DNA of 64,000 bases from Propionibacteriaceae bacterium UBA7704. Its GTDB lineage: Bacteria; Actinomycetota; Actinomycetes; Propionibacteriales; Propionibacteriaceae. The notes under the pieces are model-generated. The model made no database searches and was not told where the DNA came from. It worked only from the letters and a program-made list of their open reading frames with translations. Positions 1 through 7,937 of this stretch are shown here, piece after piece. Each line of letters begins with the position of its first letter. Position 1 is the stretch's first letter. The stretch lies in the NCBI GenBank assembly GCA_002482525.1, contig DLGC01000004.1:1-64000 (forward strand), written 5' to 3'. The position numbers and the translations under genes were made by a program.

Positions 1-980
1 AGATCATTGCGCTGCTTGAGGCGACGGGCCTTGGCGCGAATCTCCATCATCGTCTGGTTGGGCGAGTCGTCGATGAACAGCGGCGCGGAGGACACCTCGG
101 CGGTCTTCTGAGCGATCCGGCGCCAGTTCTCCTCGCTCATGTTGCCGCGACGAATCTCGTTCAGCGGCACCTGCGCCTCGGCCGAGATGAGGCGCATCAC
201 GATCTCGGTCTTCGTCATTTCCAAGCTGAAGAAGGCCGCACACAGGCCGTTCTTGATCGATGCCGCTCGAGCGAAGTCCAGGCCGAGGGTCGACTTACCC
301 ATACCGGGACGGGCGGCGATGATGACCATCTGGCCGGGGTGGAGACCATTGGTGAGGTCGTCGAGGTCCAGGAAGCCGGTCGGAACCCCGGCCATCACGC
401 CGTTGTTGCTCAGCGCCTCCATCTCGTCGAGGGTGGCTTCCATCAAGACACTCAGCGGCTGGTAGTCCTCGCTGGCCTTACCTTCGGCGACCTCGTAAAT
501 GGCTTGCTGGGCGACATCGACGATCCCGGCCACATCGCCGCGTCCGGAATAGCCCAGCTGCGAGATCTTCATCGCCGCCTCGACCAGACGACGCAGGACC
601 GCCTTCTCCCGGACGATCTCGGCGTAGTAGGCGGCGTTGGAGGCGATGGAGACCGTGGCCAGCAGATCGTGCAGATACATGTGGCCACCGGCGCGAGCCA
701 GATCGCCACGCTTGGTCAGTTCATCGGCCACAGTGATCGCGTCGGCCGGTTCGCCGCGGCTGTACAGATTCAGGATCGTGTCGAAGATGATTTCGTGGGA
801 GGGCCGGTAGAAGTCACGGCCTTTGAGGACTTCGGCGACGTCGCCGATGGCATCCTTCGACATGAGCATGGCGCCCAAGACGCTCTGCTCAGCACCGACA
901 TCTTGTGGGGGCGTGCGATCAACACCACCGTGTTCTGCGTCGGCTTCAGCGCCGTACGGCATCACTTCAGCAAGTGACAT
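1..980 (-). CDS. dnaB: Replicative DNA helicase DnaB, 3' part missing at window edge
   Basis: Reading the minus strand from the ATG at 978-980 gives MSLAEVMPYG and then an open frame to the window edge, about 326 residues; the rest of the gene lies outside. The first ~110 residues are the DnaB N-terminal domain (EQSVLGAML, then the helical primase/loader-binding region). A linker leads to the RecA-like ATPase core, with Walker A RPGMGKST near residue 223 and FSLEMTKTEIVMRL after it, typical of hexameric replicative helicases. It unwinds DNA at the fork and recruits primase. No intein is visible in the part present. It is divergent from csoR across a 447-nt gap that holds DnaA-box-like repeats. 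Confidence 0.95.
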   Translation of the reverse strand, partial: MSLAEVMPYGAEADAEHGGVDRTPPQDVGAEQSVLGAMLMSKDAIGDVAEVLKGRDFYRPSHEIIFDTILNLYSRGEPADAITVADELTKRGDLARAGGHMYLHDLLATVSIASNAAYYAEIVREKAVLRRLVEAAMKISQLGYSGRGDVAGIVDVAQQAIYEVAEGKASEDYQPLSVLMEATLDEMEALSNNGVMAGVPTGFLDLDDLTNGLHPGQMVIIAARPGMGKSTLGLDFARAASIKNGLCAAFFSLEMTKTEIVMRLISAEAQVPLNEIRRGNMSEENWRRIAQKTAEVSSAPLFIDDSPNQTMMEIRAKARRLKQRND

Positions 981-1111
981 TGCACACCTTCCAACCGTGT
1001 CCTGGTTCGGGGGGCGGATCCTCTATGGAGCAACCTAGGACGCGGCTCTGACAATCATTCAGCTCCTCGATCGGGCAACCGTAGTCCTGCCGGGGACGCA
1101 ACCTCAATGCC

Positions 1112-1137
1112 TTCATCCACAGCCCCCTGTGGATGAA
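1112..1137. promoter_or_regulatory. Inverted repeat with two DnaA-box-like arms upstream of dnaB
   Basis: Perfect 11-bp arms TTCATCCACAG and CTGTGGATGAA are separated by CCCC. Each arm contains a sequence one base off the DnaA box TTATCCACA (TCATCCACA at 1113-1121; TGTGGATGA at 1128-1136). A third 8/9 match in the same orientation as the right arm, TGGGGATAA, follows at 1139-1147. A terminator is unlikely because both flanking genes are transcribed away from it. DnaA binding is an inference. Confidence 0.45.
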
Positions 1138-1390
1138 ATGGGGATAACTGGGGGGCTGCGGCGCGAGGCCTGTGCATGGCCCGGTGGTCGTTGTGTGGAC
1201 ACGGTTCACTACTTTCCCAGAACATGGCGCTGACAAGGACAGTTGCTTCCGCAACAGTGTGGACCAAGGAATTCCTGAGTGAACTTTCGGCAACGATCAA
1301 CCACTTGACAGACCACCCTGAGGAGGGTGTAGTGCAGGCCTTTGGTGGTGGGTTATGCACATTGCGTCCACATCCTCGCTTGGGTACGGG

Positions 1391-1405
1391 TACCCCAGGG
1401 GGGTA
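1391..1405. promoter_or_regulatory. CsoR operator within the csoR promoter
   Basis: Inverted repeat TACCCC-AGG-GGGGTA, the G/C-tract palindrome flanked by TA that CsoR-family repressors bind. A possible promoter surrounds it: TTGGGT at 1380-1385, an 18-nt spacer and TATTCT at 1404-1409, so the operator fills the spacer and touches the -10. The csoR start lies 18 nt downstream of the -10. Copper would release the repressor and allow csoR-copZ-copA transcription. Confidence 0.75.
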
Positions 1406-1427
1406 TTCTGGCTAGGGAGGATAGAAA

Positions 1428-1766
1428 ATGCCTGAGGATCAACTTTCACAGTTGTCACACGAGCCCGCCTGTCATCACGACGCCGGGCATGGCTACTTGG
1501 ACAACAAGAGCGAGTATCTGCGTCGGCTCAAGCGCATCGAAGGGCAGGCGCGCGGGCTGCAGCGGATGGTCGAATCCGACGAATACTGCATCGACATCCT
1601 CACTCAGGTGTCAGCCACCACCAGCGCCCTCGAATCGCTGGCGCTGGCGATGCTGCATGAACACCTGAGCCACTGTGTGGTCCGCGCCGCACGAGGTACC
1701 GACGAAGAAGCGGCCGCGAAGATCGACGAGGCGCATGCAGCCATTGCCCGTCTGGTCCGCTCCTGA
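1428..1766 (+). CDS. csoR: Copper-sensing transcriptional repressor CsoR
   Basis: 112 aa, all-helical CsoR/RcnR (DUF156) family: LRRLKRIEGQARGLQRMVE is the hallmark N-terminal helix. The Cu(I) ligand set C-x-H-x3-C is intact: C54, H79 and C83. A short His/Cys-containing N-terminal tail (residues 11-22) is extra and could also touch metal. The ATG is preceded by AGGGAGG (1414-1420), a good Shine-Dalgarno site. It is the first gene of a copper operon with copZ 22 nt and copA 243 nt beyond its stop, and an operator sits just upstream, so autoregulation and Cu(I)-dependent derepression are expected. Confidence 0.93.
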   Translation: MPEDQLSQLSHEPACHHDAGHGYLDNKSEYLRRLKRIEGQARGLQRMVESDEYCIDILTQVSATTSALESLALAMLHEHLSHCVVRAARGTDEEAAAKIDEAHAAIARLVRS

Positions 1767-1788
1767 CCCCCCACCCAGAAAGAGAACA

Positions 1789-1992
1789 ATGAACGCTACC
1801 TACACCGTTACCGGAATGACCTGCCAGCACTGTGTCATGCACATCACCGAAGAAGTCTCCGCCATCCCTGGTGTCACCGATGTGAAGGTCACCCTGGCTG
1901 ACGGAAAGCTGGACGTCACCTCCGAGACCCCCATCGACTTCGACCGGATCGTTGAAGCCGTTGCCGAGGCCGGGGATTACAGCGTCGCCTGA
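1789..1992 (+). CDS. copZ: Copper chaperone CopZ (heavy-metal-associated domain)
   Basis: 67 aa, a single ferredoxin-like HMA domain. The metal site GMTCQHC has its two cysteines at residues 12 and 15. The length is normal for a free-standing Atx1/CopZ chaperone. The frame is open further upstream inside csoR, but ATG 1789 is chosen because the HMA fold begins there (MNATYTVTGMTC) and it follows an AGAAAGAGA ribosome-binding stretch. It carries Cu(I) in the cytosol and probably hands it to the P-type ATPase encoded 17 nt downstream. Confidence 0.92.
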   Translation: MNATYTVTGMTCQHCVMHITEEVSAIPGVTDVKVTLADGKLDVTSETPIDFDRIVEAVAEAGDYSVA

Positions 1993-2009
1993 ACGGCGTT
2001 GACCCCATC

Positions 2010-4202
2010 ATGAGCACCCCCACGCAAGAATCCGTCGAACTCGACATCACGGGGATGACCTGCGCCTCGTGCGCGGCACGCATCGAAAAGAAGCTGAACA
2101 AGCTCGATGGTGTGCAGGCATCGGTGAACTACGCCACCGAGAAGGCCACGGTCGTCTTTCCCGAGTTGCTCAAGATCGACGATCTGATCCGTACCGTTCA
2201 GAATGCCGGGTACGACGCAGCCATCCCCCAGCCGGAAGCGGAACCTGTTGATCACGCAGCCAGCCTGCGCGTCCGGCTGGTGGTGGCTGCGATCATCGGC
2301 GTCCCGGTCATCGCACTGTCGATGGTGCCTGCCTGGCAGTTCCCCGGTTGGCAGTGGGTCAGCCTGGTGCTGACCGTTCCGGTCTACACCTGGGCGGCCT
2401 GGCCGTTCCACCACTCCACGCTCGTCAACGCCCGGCACGGCTCCACCACGATGGACACCTTGATCAGCCTGGGCACCACCGCAGCGTTCGCCTGGTCGGT
2501 GTACGCCCTGCTGTTCACCTCAGCCGGGCAACTCGGCTATACCCATCCTTTTGAATTCACTCTCGTACGAGGCCACGGCCAGGCTGCGATCTACTTCGAG
2601 GCCGTCGTAGGGATCGTGTTCTTCCTGCTGCTAGGACGCTTCCTGGAGGCACGCGCCAAGCACACCGCCGGTGAGGCAGTGCGTTCGCTGCTGAAGCTGG
2701 GCGCGACCAAGGCCTCAGTGATCGTGGACGGCCGCGAGAAGCTCGTCGGAATCGACCAATTGGCCGTCGGCGACGAGTTTGTGGTGCGTCCGGGCGAGAA
2801 GGTCGCCACCGACGGTGATGTGCTCACCGGCACCTCTGCTGTCGACAACTCGCTGGTGACCGGCGAGTCGGTGCCGGTCGAGGTCGGCCCTGGCGATTCC
2901 GTCATCGGCGCCACCCTGAACACCACCGGACGCCTGCTGGTGCGTGCCACCCGGGTCGGCAAGCACACCCAACTGGCGCAGATCGCGCGACTGGTCGAGC
3001 AGGCGCAGGCGGGCAAGACTCGGGTGCAAGCCCTTGCCGACCGGATCTCTGCGGTCTTCGTGCCGGTGGTGATCGGGCTGTCCCTGGTCACCTTGATCAC
3101 CTGGCTGCTGCTGGGGGAGAGCCTGTCGTTCGCCGCCGCAGCAGCAGTCGCCGTCCTCATCATCGCCTGCCCCTGCGCGCTGGGTCTGGCCACGCCCACC
3201 GCGTTGCTGGTCGGAACCGGACGCGGCGCGCAACTCGGCATCGTGATCAAGGGCGCCGAAGCCCTGGAGCGCGTTAGTGACATCGACACCGTGGTGCTGG
3301 ACAAAACCGGCACCGTGACCACCGGCACGATGACGGTGGTGAGTGTTGATCCCGCCGAGGGCGTGAGTCGCGTCGAGCTGAGCCGCTATGCCTCGGCCGC
3401 GGAAGCCGGATCAGAGCATCCAGTGGCTAAAGCCATCGCGGCGCTGTCCGATACCGCCTCCGCCGATGATCTGGTGAACACTCCGGGCCAGGGCGTTACC
3501 GCCACCGTCAACGGGCATCAGGTGCGCGTCGGACGCAGCGACTGGATCGGGGCACCGTCGACGCAGACCGATGACCTGTCTGCCGCGGGCGCGGTCACGA
3601 CCGTTGCGGTGGAGTGGGACGGTGAGTTCCGCGGCACGATTGCGGTCGCCGACACGATCAAGCCGACGTCTGCCGCCGCCATCGAGTGGTTCACACGACT
3701 GGGCTTGGAGCCGGTCCTGCTCACCGGTGACAATCGTGCTGCCGCCCAACAGGTCGCCACCGAGTTGGGCATCGCCACGGTGCTCGCCGAGGTGCTGCCG
3801 GCGGACAAGATGCAAGCCATCGTTGACCTGCAAGCGCAGGGGCACAAGGTGGCCATGGTCGGTGACGGTGTCAACGATTCTGCTGCGTTGGCGCAATCAG
3901 AGTTGGGCATTGCCCTGGGTAGTGGCACTGATGCCGCGATCCAGGCCGCCGACCTGACCTTGATGCAACCAGATCTGCTGCTGGCGGTGGATGCCGTGCG
4001 CCTGTCGCGGGCGACGGTGGGGACCATTCACGGCAACCTGTTCTGGGCATTCGGGTACAACGTCGCGGCCATCCCGCTGGCGGCATTGGGCCTGCTCAAC
4101 CCGATGATCGCCGGTGCCGCTATGGCTTTCTCCAGCGTCTTCGTGGTGCTGAACAGCTTGCGGTTGCGGGGCTTCCGATCGGTGAAGGTCGACCGCCGCT
4201 GA
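2010..4202 (+). CDS. copA: Cu(+)-exporting P1B-type ATPase CopA
   Basis: 730 aa inner-membrane copper pump. One N-terminal HMA domain has GMTCASC (Cys 18 and 21). Then come membrane segments, the actuator domain TGES (284-287), the transmembrane Cu(I) site CPC (387-389), the phosphorylated aspartate in DKTGT (431-435), the nucleotide-binding SEHP (468-471), TGDN (572-575) and GDGVND (618-623), and two closing membrane helices. All catalytic motifs are intact and the length is normal for CopA with one HMA. It is last in the csoR-copZ-copA operon; the Shine-Dalgarno site is weak, so coupling to copZ translation is likely. It ends 13 nt from the convergent glycosyltransferase gene with no clear terminator between them. 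Confidence 0.95.
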   Translation: MSTPTQESVELDITGMTCASCAARIEKKLNKLDGVQASVNYATEKATVVFPELLKIDDLIRTVQNAGYDAAIPQPEAEPVDHAASLRVRLVVAAIIGVPVIALSMVPAWQFPGWQWVSLVLTVPVYTWAAWPFHHSTLVNARHGSTTMDTLISLGTTAAFAWSVYALLFTSAGQLGYTHPFEFTLVRGHGQAAIYFEAVVGIVFFLLLGRFLEARAKHTAGEAVRSLLKLGATKASVIVDGREKLVGIDQLAVGDEFVVRPGEKVATDGDVLTGTSAVDNSLVTGESVPVEVGPGDSVIGATLNTTGRLLVRATRVGKHTQLAQIARLVEQAQAGKTRVQALADRISAVFVPVVIGLSLVTLITWLLLGESLSFAAAAAVAVLIIACPCALGLATPTALLVGTGRGAQLGIVIKGAEALERVSDIDTVVLDKTGTVTTGTMTVVSVDPAEGVSRVELSRYASAAEAGSEHPVAKAIAALSDTASADDLVNTPGQGVTATVNGHQVRVGRSDWIGAPSTQTDDLSAAGAVTTVAVEWDGEFRGTIAVADTIKPTSAAAIEWFTRLGLEPVLLTGDNRAAAQQVATELGIATVLAEVLPADKMQAIVDLQAQGHKVAMVGDGVNDSAALAQSELGIALGSGTDAAIQAADLTLMQPDLLLAVDAVRLSRATVGTIHGNLFWAFGYNVAAIPLAALGLLNPMIAGAAMAFSSVFVVLNSLRLRGFRSVKVDRR

Positions 4203-4215
4203 TCGATCCCGGTAC

Positions 4216-5496
4216 TCAGCCCTGCGACGGTGGCGGGTCGAAGGAGGCCGTCACTGTCCGGTTCGGGAAGATCTTGCGTCCATAGTCAGGGCACAGCCCT
4301 TCGGTCAGCGGCACCTTCTCTCCGGCGGCCAGCTGCTCGTAGATGCGCACGAACTCTTCGGACTGGTTGGCGATCGTCCACTGAGCCGCCATCTCTTGGG
4401 AGCGGGCGCGGGCCCGCGCGGCGAACTCGGGATCTTCCAGGGCATTGATCATGCCGATCATGGCGCCGGCCAAAGACACGGCGTTGGGTCGGGCGAGTAC
4501 CGCGTTGACGCCGGGGTCGATCACCAGGCGGAGCTCGTGGTCGACCATCACGAAGGGAAGCCCGGCATGGGCAGCTTCGTGAAGCACCAGAGCCTGAGTG
4601 TCGGTGAGCGAGGCGAAGACGAAGGCATCACCGGAGGCGTAGTAGGCGCCGAGCTTCTCCCGCGGCACCTGCCCGGGGAGTTTCACGCCGCCGAAGCGGG
4701 AGGCCCGCTGCAGCTTGCGGCGCAACTTCGGGGGAGTGCTCTTCCAGTCGCCGACGATCATCAGTTCGGCATTGGGGATCTGATCGCGCACCAACTCGAA
4801 GGCATCCAGCATCAGACCGATGCCCTTTTCCAGCGAGATCCGGCCTACATAGAGCAGCCGCGGTCCGCGGTGTTTGCTGATCGGAGGCAACTCGGGCAGC
4901 GCATCGGTGCCGTTGGGGACTACCCGCACTTTGGCATTGGGCGCAATCTCCAGGACGCGCTTGGCGGTCTTGTCCGACGGTGTCGTGACCAGATCGGCGT
5001 CGGTGAGCATGTTGGCCGACAGCTCCAGCAGGTCGACCTGGGCTCCGCCGCGCCGAGGTCGCTTGAAACGCGTCTTCTTGATCTGGGCCCACGACGGCTT
5101 GTCCATGTGCAGCTTGTAAACCTTGTAGGCCGCATTCAGCAACGGCACCAGATGCCAGTAGTGATCGGCGTAGGCCTCCAGGTCGGTATGCCACGTGATC
5201 ACCATGGGACGGTTCGTGCGCTCGGCCACCCACATTCCCAGCAGCCCGATCGAGCCTAAACCGTGAATATGGATGACGTCCGGCGGGTTGGCCACCATCT
5301 GGGCGAGCCGGTAGTCGAAGTCCTGGCCCATGCTCAGTCGGATACCCGCGCCGGGAATCGGGACGCTGGGCAATCGGATTTCACGCCGATTCGGATTGCC
5401 TGCATGCGGGTTCGGGCCTTTCGCCTCAGGGGCGACCAGCAGCACTTTGTGTCCGGCGGCCAGAACCTGTTCCTCCAAGAACTGAACCGCATACAA
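4216..5496 (-). CDS. GT4-family glycosyltransferase (start uncertain, probably longer)
   Basis: 426 aa from the first conventional start (TTG 5496). This is a GT-B glycosyltransferase of family 4: HIHGLGSIGLLG in the N-lobe, then the C-lobe with RLLYVGRISLEKGIGLMLDAF, a donor-binding E-x7-E-like region (VLHEAAHAGLPFVMVDHE) and a short C-terminal tail. It probably transfers a nucleotide-activated sugar to a lipid or small acceptor; the acceptor cannot be told. The same frame continues upstream through TIAEFTDNYGPAHSGL, which is exactly the beta1/loop that normally opens this fold, so the true protein begins earlier. No ATG, GTG or TTG exists there before the in-frame TGA; an ATC at 5608-5610 sits 8 nt after a strong AGGAAGG. 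Confidence 0.85.
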   Translation of the reverse strand: MYAVQFLEEQVLAAGHKVLLVAPEAKGPNPHAGNPNRREIRLPSVPIPGAGIRLSMGQDFDYRLAQMVANPPDVIHIHGLGSIGLLGMWVAERTNRPMVITWHTDLEAYADHYWHLVPLLNAAYKVYKLHMDKPSWAQIKKTRFKRPRRGGAQVDLLELSANMLTDADLVTTPSDKTAKRVLEIAPNAKVRVVPNGTDALPELPPISKHRGPRLLYVGRISLEKGIGLMLDAFELVRDQIPNAELMIVGDWKSTPPKLRRKLQRASRFGGVKLPGQVPREKLGAYYASGDAFVFASLTDTQALVLHEAAHAGLPFVMVDHELRLVIDPGVNAVLARPNAVSLAGAMIGMINALEDPEFAARARARSQEMAAQWTIANQSEEFVRIYEQLAAGEKVPLTEGLCPDYGRKIFPNRTVTASFDPPPSQG

Positions 5497-5687
5497 CAGG
5501 CCCGAATGAGCCGGGCCATAGTTGTCGGTGAACTCCGCGATCGTCAGTGGCCGGGCGGGGGTCAGGGGATCGGAGACATCGCTGATGTCACTGTTGTCCT
5601 GGTCGCTGATCTCGGCACCCTTCCTGTGAGGCGTCGATCACACTCTAGTCGTCGAACAAACCGGTTCGCAGGTCGCCGACGGTGCGC

Positions 5688-6695
5688 TCAGCCGACGGTG
5701 GACCCGTAGGTTATCTGGGCCTTCTCCAGCGCAGCCAAATAGTCATTGCGGGCAGCGACGTCGCCGTCGGTTTCGGAAGGAAGCGCCAGCTTGCCGCGCA
5801 TTTCGGCGATGGAGGCGAATCCGCGCCGCGCCCGCCACTCCTCGACGCCGCTCAGCAGCGTTTCGGCGTAGCTGATGCCATGACGCACCAGTGCGGAGGT
5901 GGTCATCACCACATCGGCGCCGGCCAGTAGGTAGGCGATGACGTCGGCGGCGGTCTCCACCCCGGACGTCGCCGCCAGCGAGGCAGCGGTGCGATTGCGC
6001 AAGGTAGCGATCCACGCCCGCGGCAGATGGCTCTCCTCCGAGCTCGACAGCGTCACGCCCGGCTCCACCGACAGCGTCTTGATGTCCATGCGAGGCTGCA
6101 GGAAGCGGTTGAACAGCACGAGGCCGTCGGCGCCGGCGTCGATCAGTCGCAACGCGAAGTTGCCGACGCTGGAGAAATGCGGCGACAACTTCACCGCGAC
6201 CGGCACATCCACCGCACCGGTCACGGCTTCCACGATCTGAAGGTGACGCAACTCCACCTCGGCCCCGGTCAAGGTGGCATTCCCCGGCACGAAGTAGATG
6301 TTGCATTCGATGGCCGAAGCGCCGGCATCGGCGAGCTGTTGGGCGTAGCTGACCCAGGTGCCGGTGTGGGCGGCGTTCAAGCTGGCGATAATCGGGATAT
6401 CGACGGCTGCGACGCTGCGCTGAACCAGGTTGAGGTAGTGGTTGGCCGGATCGACGTCCTGCAGTGGTTCAGGGAAGACACTGGTGGCTTCTGCGGACAG
6501 CTCGGCGTAGGAGTCCTCCATGGCGGCGTCGGCGGCAGCATCTCGCAGCAGCTTTTCAGCGAACATCGAGTGCATCACGATGGCGCCCACGCCGGTGTCA
6601 GCGAGCTGCTTCACCTCGTCGACATTCTGAGTGAGCGGACCTGCAGAAGCGACGAGGGGGCTTCGCAACTCCATTCCGAGGTAGACGGTGTCCAT
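5688..6695 (-). CDS. Dihydroorotate dehydrogenase-like FMN protein
   Basis: 335 aa TIM-barrel flavoprotein related to class 1 dihydroorotate dehydrogenase. The start is ATG 6695, MDTVYLGMELRSPLVASAGP, where the FMN-barrel fold begins; AAGGGAAG lies just before it. VAVKLSPHF supplies the FMN-contacting lysine, and GADGLVLFNRF and LAGADVVMTTSAL match barrel strands 6-8. The pyrD signature around the catalytic loop is altered (ECNIYFVPGN), and no pyrimidine genes are near, so a role in pyrimidine synthesis is doubtful. This subfamily is usually annotated only as dihydroorotate dehydrogenase-like. It is divergent from the hydrolase gene. Confidence 0.85.
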   Translation of the reverse strand: MDTVYLGMELRSPLVASAGPLTQNVDEVKQLADTGVGAIVMHSMFAEKLLRDAAADAAMEDSYAELSAEATSVFPEPLQDVDPANHYLNLVQRSVAAVDIPIIASLNAAHTGTWVSYAQQLADAGASAIECNIYFVPGNATLTGAEVELRHLQIVEAVTGAVDVPVAVKLSPHFSSVGNFALRLIDAGADGLVLFNRFLQPRMDIKTLSVEPGVTLSSSEESHLPRAWIATLRNRTAASLAATSGVETAADVIAYLLAGADVVMTTSALVRHGISYAETLLSGVEEWRARRGFASIAEMRGKLALPSETDGDVAARNDYLAALEKAQITYGSTVG

Positions 6696-6907
6696 GCTTG
6701 ATCTTCCCTTCCGTGTCGCGGTGCCCTGAGCGTTCGGACGGTGGCGTTGTGAAGCTGACCCGCGGCGGTTGAACACCACTCGGCTGTTATGACCATCATG
6801 GCGAAGTGCGACCGGCAATAGTGGGAGTTTCGCGAAGATCCTGACCGGTTCTGAACAGATTCGGGTGCTAGCGTCGAGCGCGACACTCCCCGAACGGAAA
6901 GCACTCA

Positions 6908-7894
6908 ATGAGCAACGCCCACGACGTGGCGGCCTTTCGCAGATGGTTGCCCATGCCCGCGCTGCCTTCGAGCCGCCAGCGACCGGCCAGTAGCCCGGAC
7001 CAGGCCCGCGAGCGCTTCGCCGAACTCCTCGCTGCAGACGACGATATCGGCGAGGCGACGCGCGCCAAGCTGTTCGAACCCGAAGCCGAAGCCCGTGCCA
7101 CCGTGGTGCTGTGGCACGGCTTCACCAATGCGCCCTCCCAGTTCACGCTGGTCGCTGAAGCGTTGGCCGCTCGCGGTTTTCGTGTGTTGCTGCCGCGGAT
7201 GCCTCTCCATGGGAGGGCCGATGTGCTCAACCGCGATCTGGCGGAGCTGACCGTTGCGCAGTTGCTCGATCACGCGGATGCCTGCATGGATATCGCTGCA
7301 GGGTTCCCCGAACCGATCTGGGTCGGCGGCCTGTCTGCTGGCGCGACCTTGGCCGCCTGGGTGGCGGCGAATCGGCCGCGAGCGACGCGGCTGGTATTGG
7401 CAGCACCGCTGATCGCTCCGAAGGCCACCCCGATGCCGCTGGTGCGGCTCTTTGCCCGCTCTCCCCAGCTTCTCCCGAATGTCTATTACTGGTGGGATCC
7501 GCGCAAGAAGGCCGATCTGCCGGGGAGTCCCTATGCCTATCCCGGGTTCCCAACCCGTGGAATCCTGCCGTTCCTGCAGATCTCAGAGGCGATGTTCGAC
7601 CGCTCCGTGGTACCTGGGCATCGGTTGGAACGTGTCGTGCTGATTGCCAATCCTGGTGACTTCGCCATTCGCCGCGATGTTGCCGAGGCCTTCACCGAGC
7701 AGGTGTTCTTCCCGGTGGCCGAGACCTCCGGTGTCGCGAATCTGGATCCCGAACTGCGCTGGATGCACGACTTCGTCGACCCGAACTCACCCGACACCGG
7801 AACCACCGAGCAGGTGGTCGCGGTCTTCTTGGCGGCGTTCGGGGCGGGGCGTCTTGATGCGGACGGCCTGATCGTTCCGGCCTTGGAGCGGTGA
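6908..7894 (+). CDS. Alpha/beta hydrolase
   Basis: 328 aa serine hydrolase. The oxyanion strand reads VVLWHGFTNAPSQF. The nucleophile elbow GLSAGA holds the catalytic Ser in the middle of the chain. The aspartate is probably in LIANPGDFAI, and a His near the C-terminal part (RWMHDF) is the likely third residue. It resembles lysophospholipase/carboxylesterase-type hydrolases that begin with HGF. No signal peptide, so cytosolic. Substrate unknown. ATG 6908 follows GGAAAG. It is followed 43 nt later by galM, which has its own promoter-like box. Confidence 0.85.
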   Translation: MSNAHDVAAFRRWLPMPALPSSRQRPASSPDQARERFAELLAADDDIGEATRAKLFEPEAEARATVVLWHGFTNAPSQFTLVAEALAARGFRVLLPRMPLHGRADVLNRDLAELTVAQLLDHADACMDIAAGFPEPIWVGGLSAGATLAAWVAANRPRATRLVLAAPLIAPKATPMPLVRLFARSPQLLPNVYYWWDPRKKADLPGSPYAYPGFPTRGILPFLQISEAMFDRSVVPGHRLERVVLIANPGDFAIRRDVAEAFTEQVFFPVAETSGVANLDPELRWMHDFVDPNSPDTGTTEQVVAVFLAAFGAGRLDADGLIVPALER

Positions 7895-7925
7895 GGATTT
7901 CGCTGCTTCGGACCGTAGCGACCGG

Positions 7926-7931
7926 TAGCCT
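7926..7931 (+). promoter_or_regulatory. -10 box of a probable leaderless galM promoter
   Basis: TAGCCT ends 6 nt before the GTG of galM, the spacing at which the first transcribed base is the start codon. No Shine-Dalgarno site precedes galM, which supports leaderless translation. No clear -35 was found. Confidence 0.5.
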
Positions 7932-7937
7932 CGCGGT

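Larger units (their letters stand above)
981..1427. other. Intergenic region between dnaB and csoR
   Basis: 447 nt between two divergent genes. It holds a perfect 26-bp inverted repeat with DnaA-box-like arms (1112-1137), a further box-like TGGGGATAA at 1139-1147, a small inverted repeat CACCCT-GAGG-AGGGTG (1314-1329), and the CsoR operator/promoter next to csoR. TTGACA at 1305-1310 with TGTAGT at 1328-1333 (17-nt spacer) is a second possible rightward promoter. No convincing gene was seen: reading frames here have no ribosome binding site or family resemblance. Confidence 0.6.

Noticed and set aside
1112..1215. Chromosomal origin of replication
   Set aside because: Only three 8/9 DnaA-like boxes, no AT-rich unwinding region, and dnaA/dnaN are not adjacent.
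967..1293. Minus-strand open frame overlapping the dnaB start region
   Set aside because: No ribosome site, covers the regulatory repeats, composition unlike protein; the dnaB start at 980 is supported by its N-terminal motif.
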